Assembly: GCA_022316685.1 (NCBI GenBank)
Contig: JAKJHU010000034.1
Location: forward strand, 1,240,001 to 1,304,000
Source: Progne subis subis
Taxonomy: Eukaryota; Chordata; Aves; Passeriformes; Hirundinidae
DNA: 64,000 nucleotides
Reading direction: 5' to 3'
Shown: piece by piece, positions 62,556 to 64,000 of the stretch
Layout: each line of letters begins with the position of its first letter
How positions within the stretch are numbered: position 1 is the first letter of the stretch
Program-made: the position numbers and the translations under genes
The notes under the pieces: model-generated
Database searches by the model: none
What the model was told of the DNA's origin: nothing
Seen by the model: only the letters and a program-made list of their open reading frames with translations

Positions 62556-64000
62556 GTAAGATTTTTTTATCTGGCTCGGTTTAGAGTTAAAAAATAGGCA
62601 TGATCTTAGAATCTACAAATTTTAGAACAACTTTGTAAGGCTTGTTGCTGTTATTACATAAATTGTGTACAGACCCTACATGTTTTAACATTAAGCATTT
62701 CTGTTTCAGCATGCTGATGAGTAAAGGATCAGACCGTTCATCTTCCTCATTTTTGTGAGCTGCTTTGGCCAGTGTCAAGGGTGGGACAAGCTGGGAGATC
62801 TCTAAAAATGTTTGTGAATCACACATCAAATTTGGAAGTTGCAGGCAGCACTTTAGTGCTCAAAAAGAAATATTTTTCAATTGTCAGAGATACCTATTCC
62901 TCCTGAATATTTGTAATTCACTTGGTCAGGATACGCAGTTTAAAAGAAGCTGGTAGGAAGATCAGTTTGGGCAATGGGTTGTGTCTTTGATAACCGGACA
63001 CAAATACCTGCCTCCCCCAGCACCCATGTGTTCCATACTCAAATGGATGTATATATGCACAGAAGAGAAAGGATTCAGGGTTAGATCTCCCAGCTTTGGG
63101 CTGCACGCACTTCTTCAGTTGTGTAATGCCACACCTTTGAAGCTGCCTCCAGATATAAACCCAGATAAGCTCTGCAGCCCCCAGAGACTAGGAGGGGGTA
63201 ATGGCAACTGCTTGGATTTGCAGCTGCCACTTGTATGTATCACTGCTACAGGCAGTGTGCCCTGCTAAAGCAGAAACATCCAGCCCAGCTTGCTTAGTCT
63301 CACTCTTCCCTTCCCTTCCCTTTCCTTGCAATACATCCTTGCCCAATGCCTTCAAGAACCATCTTTCCTGGTCCAAATTTTCCCAGGACATCTCTACAGA
63401 CTTTACCCCAGATTTTCTCCCACCACTCCATGTTCTTTTCCAGCTCTGTCAAGTCGGACTTACTCAGATACTTTCCTTACATGACCTCAGTTGAAAAGTG
63501 GTTACAAATCAAAGCATTCTTCCCAATTGCTGACATTAATTCTGACAATTGTACCTTTAACTCTGCCTCCAGGTGCTACCATTCCGGGAATGCATGGAAA
63601 TCAACAAGTTTATGTCTAATGAGAAAAACCTCCTTTCTTGACTCCAATGCAGGCGACTTCTCAGGCTCTGTGTAAACAGCTGAAAAGAGATGGTGGATTT
63701 AGGCGATGATTTTACCTTAGTAAAGTGGAGGAGCCATCTTACCTCATATCTTCTTACAGCTGGTCACTTAGAGAAGGATACTCTGAGGAGTAGGGCCAGC
63801 CCATCTGTTCCTCAGCACCAGCTCCTGGGCTTTGGCTGGGCCCTGCCTATTGCCCCAAGGTTCAGTTACGTTTCCGCACTGTGAGACAAAAATGTTGTTT
63901 GAGGTCAAAGTTAAGTTGTAGAAGGGAAGAGGATATCTTTAAAGATGAGTTTAAAATAGCAGATAGTACTCAAACAAAATGAAGTCGCACTGCTGAATGC
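62556..64000 (+). other. SRGAP1: SRGAP1 intron 11 (5' part)
   Basis: The donor is gtaaga. The next expected exon, which should begin with one base completing Arg and then a proline-rich peptide, is not found before the window ends. A pyrimidine-rich (CCCTT)-like run lies at 63301-63330. Several overlapping open frames of 60-109 codons at 62981-63884 have no recognisable domain. Confidence 0.8.

Noticed and set aside
62981..63884. overlapping ORFs at the right edge, considered as SRGAP1 exon 12 or a neighbouring gene
   Set aside because: None contains the proline-rich linker or RhoGAP sequence expected after exon 11, and none resembles another known gene.
1..64000. tRNA, rRNA, CRISPR arrays, DNA transposon terminal repeats, prokaryotic or phage systems
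   Set aside because: None was recognised by eye on either strand. The window is ordinary vertebrate intron plus exons. A dedicated covariance or repeat-library search could still find short ancient elements.

Overview
This window is vertebrate nuclear DNA and most likely avian. It is AT-rich, has long introns with GT-AG splice sites, and carries one clear CR1-type LINE fragment plus an LTR-like segment. Conserved coding sequence is sparse. CR1 is also common in crocodilians and turtles, so 'bird' is the best fit rather than a proof, and the species cannot be named from the sequence.

The only protein-coding gene I can support is the 5' half of SRGAP1 (SLIT-ROBO Rho GTPase-activating protein 1) on the + strand. 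Ten consecutive coding exons are visible, at 26381-26576, 29014-29176, 37467-37529, 47523-47705, 48095-48223, 55102-55323, 56090-56191, 57887-58084, 58204-58288 and 62528-62555. They total 1369 nt and splice into one uninterrupted frame. They encode nearly the whole F-BAR membrane-bending and dimerisation region and the first residues of the linker to the RhoGAP domain. The exon with the start codon lies upstream of the window. The RhoGAP, SH3 and C-terminal exons lie downstream. I number the exons 2 to 11 by analogy with mammalian SRGAP1.

Layout: 1-26380 is the 3' part of a very long intron 1, holding homopolymer tracts, a TG/T-rich low-complexity block, small inverted repeats and one orphan exon-like ORF. 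26381-29176 holds exons 2 and 3. Intron 3 (29177-37466) carries an LTR-like element near 31.8-32.4 kb. Intron 4 (37530-47522) carries an antisense 5'-truncated CR1 of about 1.5 kb at 43.8-45.3 kb. Exons 5 and 6 are close together. Intron 6 (48224-55101) holds an unexplained in-frame exon-like ORF and a short GC-rich patch. Exons 7 to 10 cluster in 3.2 kb. Intron 10 (58289-62527) ends at a 28-nt microexon, and intron 11 runs off the window.

I found no convincing new multi-gene system. The observations most worth checking are the 111-nt phase-0 cassette-exon candidate in intron 6, an AATAAA placed just inside intron 10 that could give an F-BAR-only protein, the exon-like ORF in intron 1, and a coding-like, apparently frameshifted block in intron 10. 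I saw no tRNA, rRNA, CRISPR array or prokaryotic-type operon.
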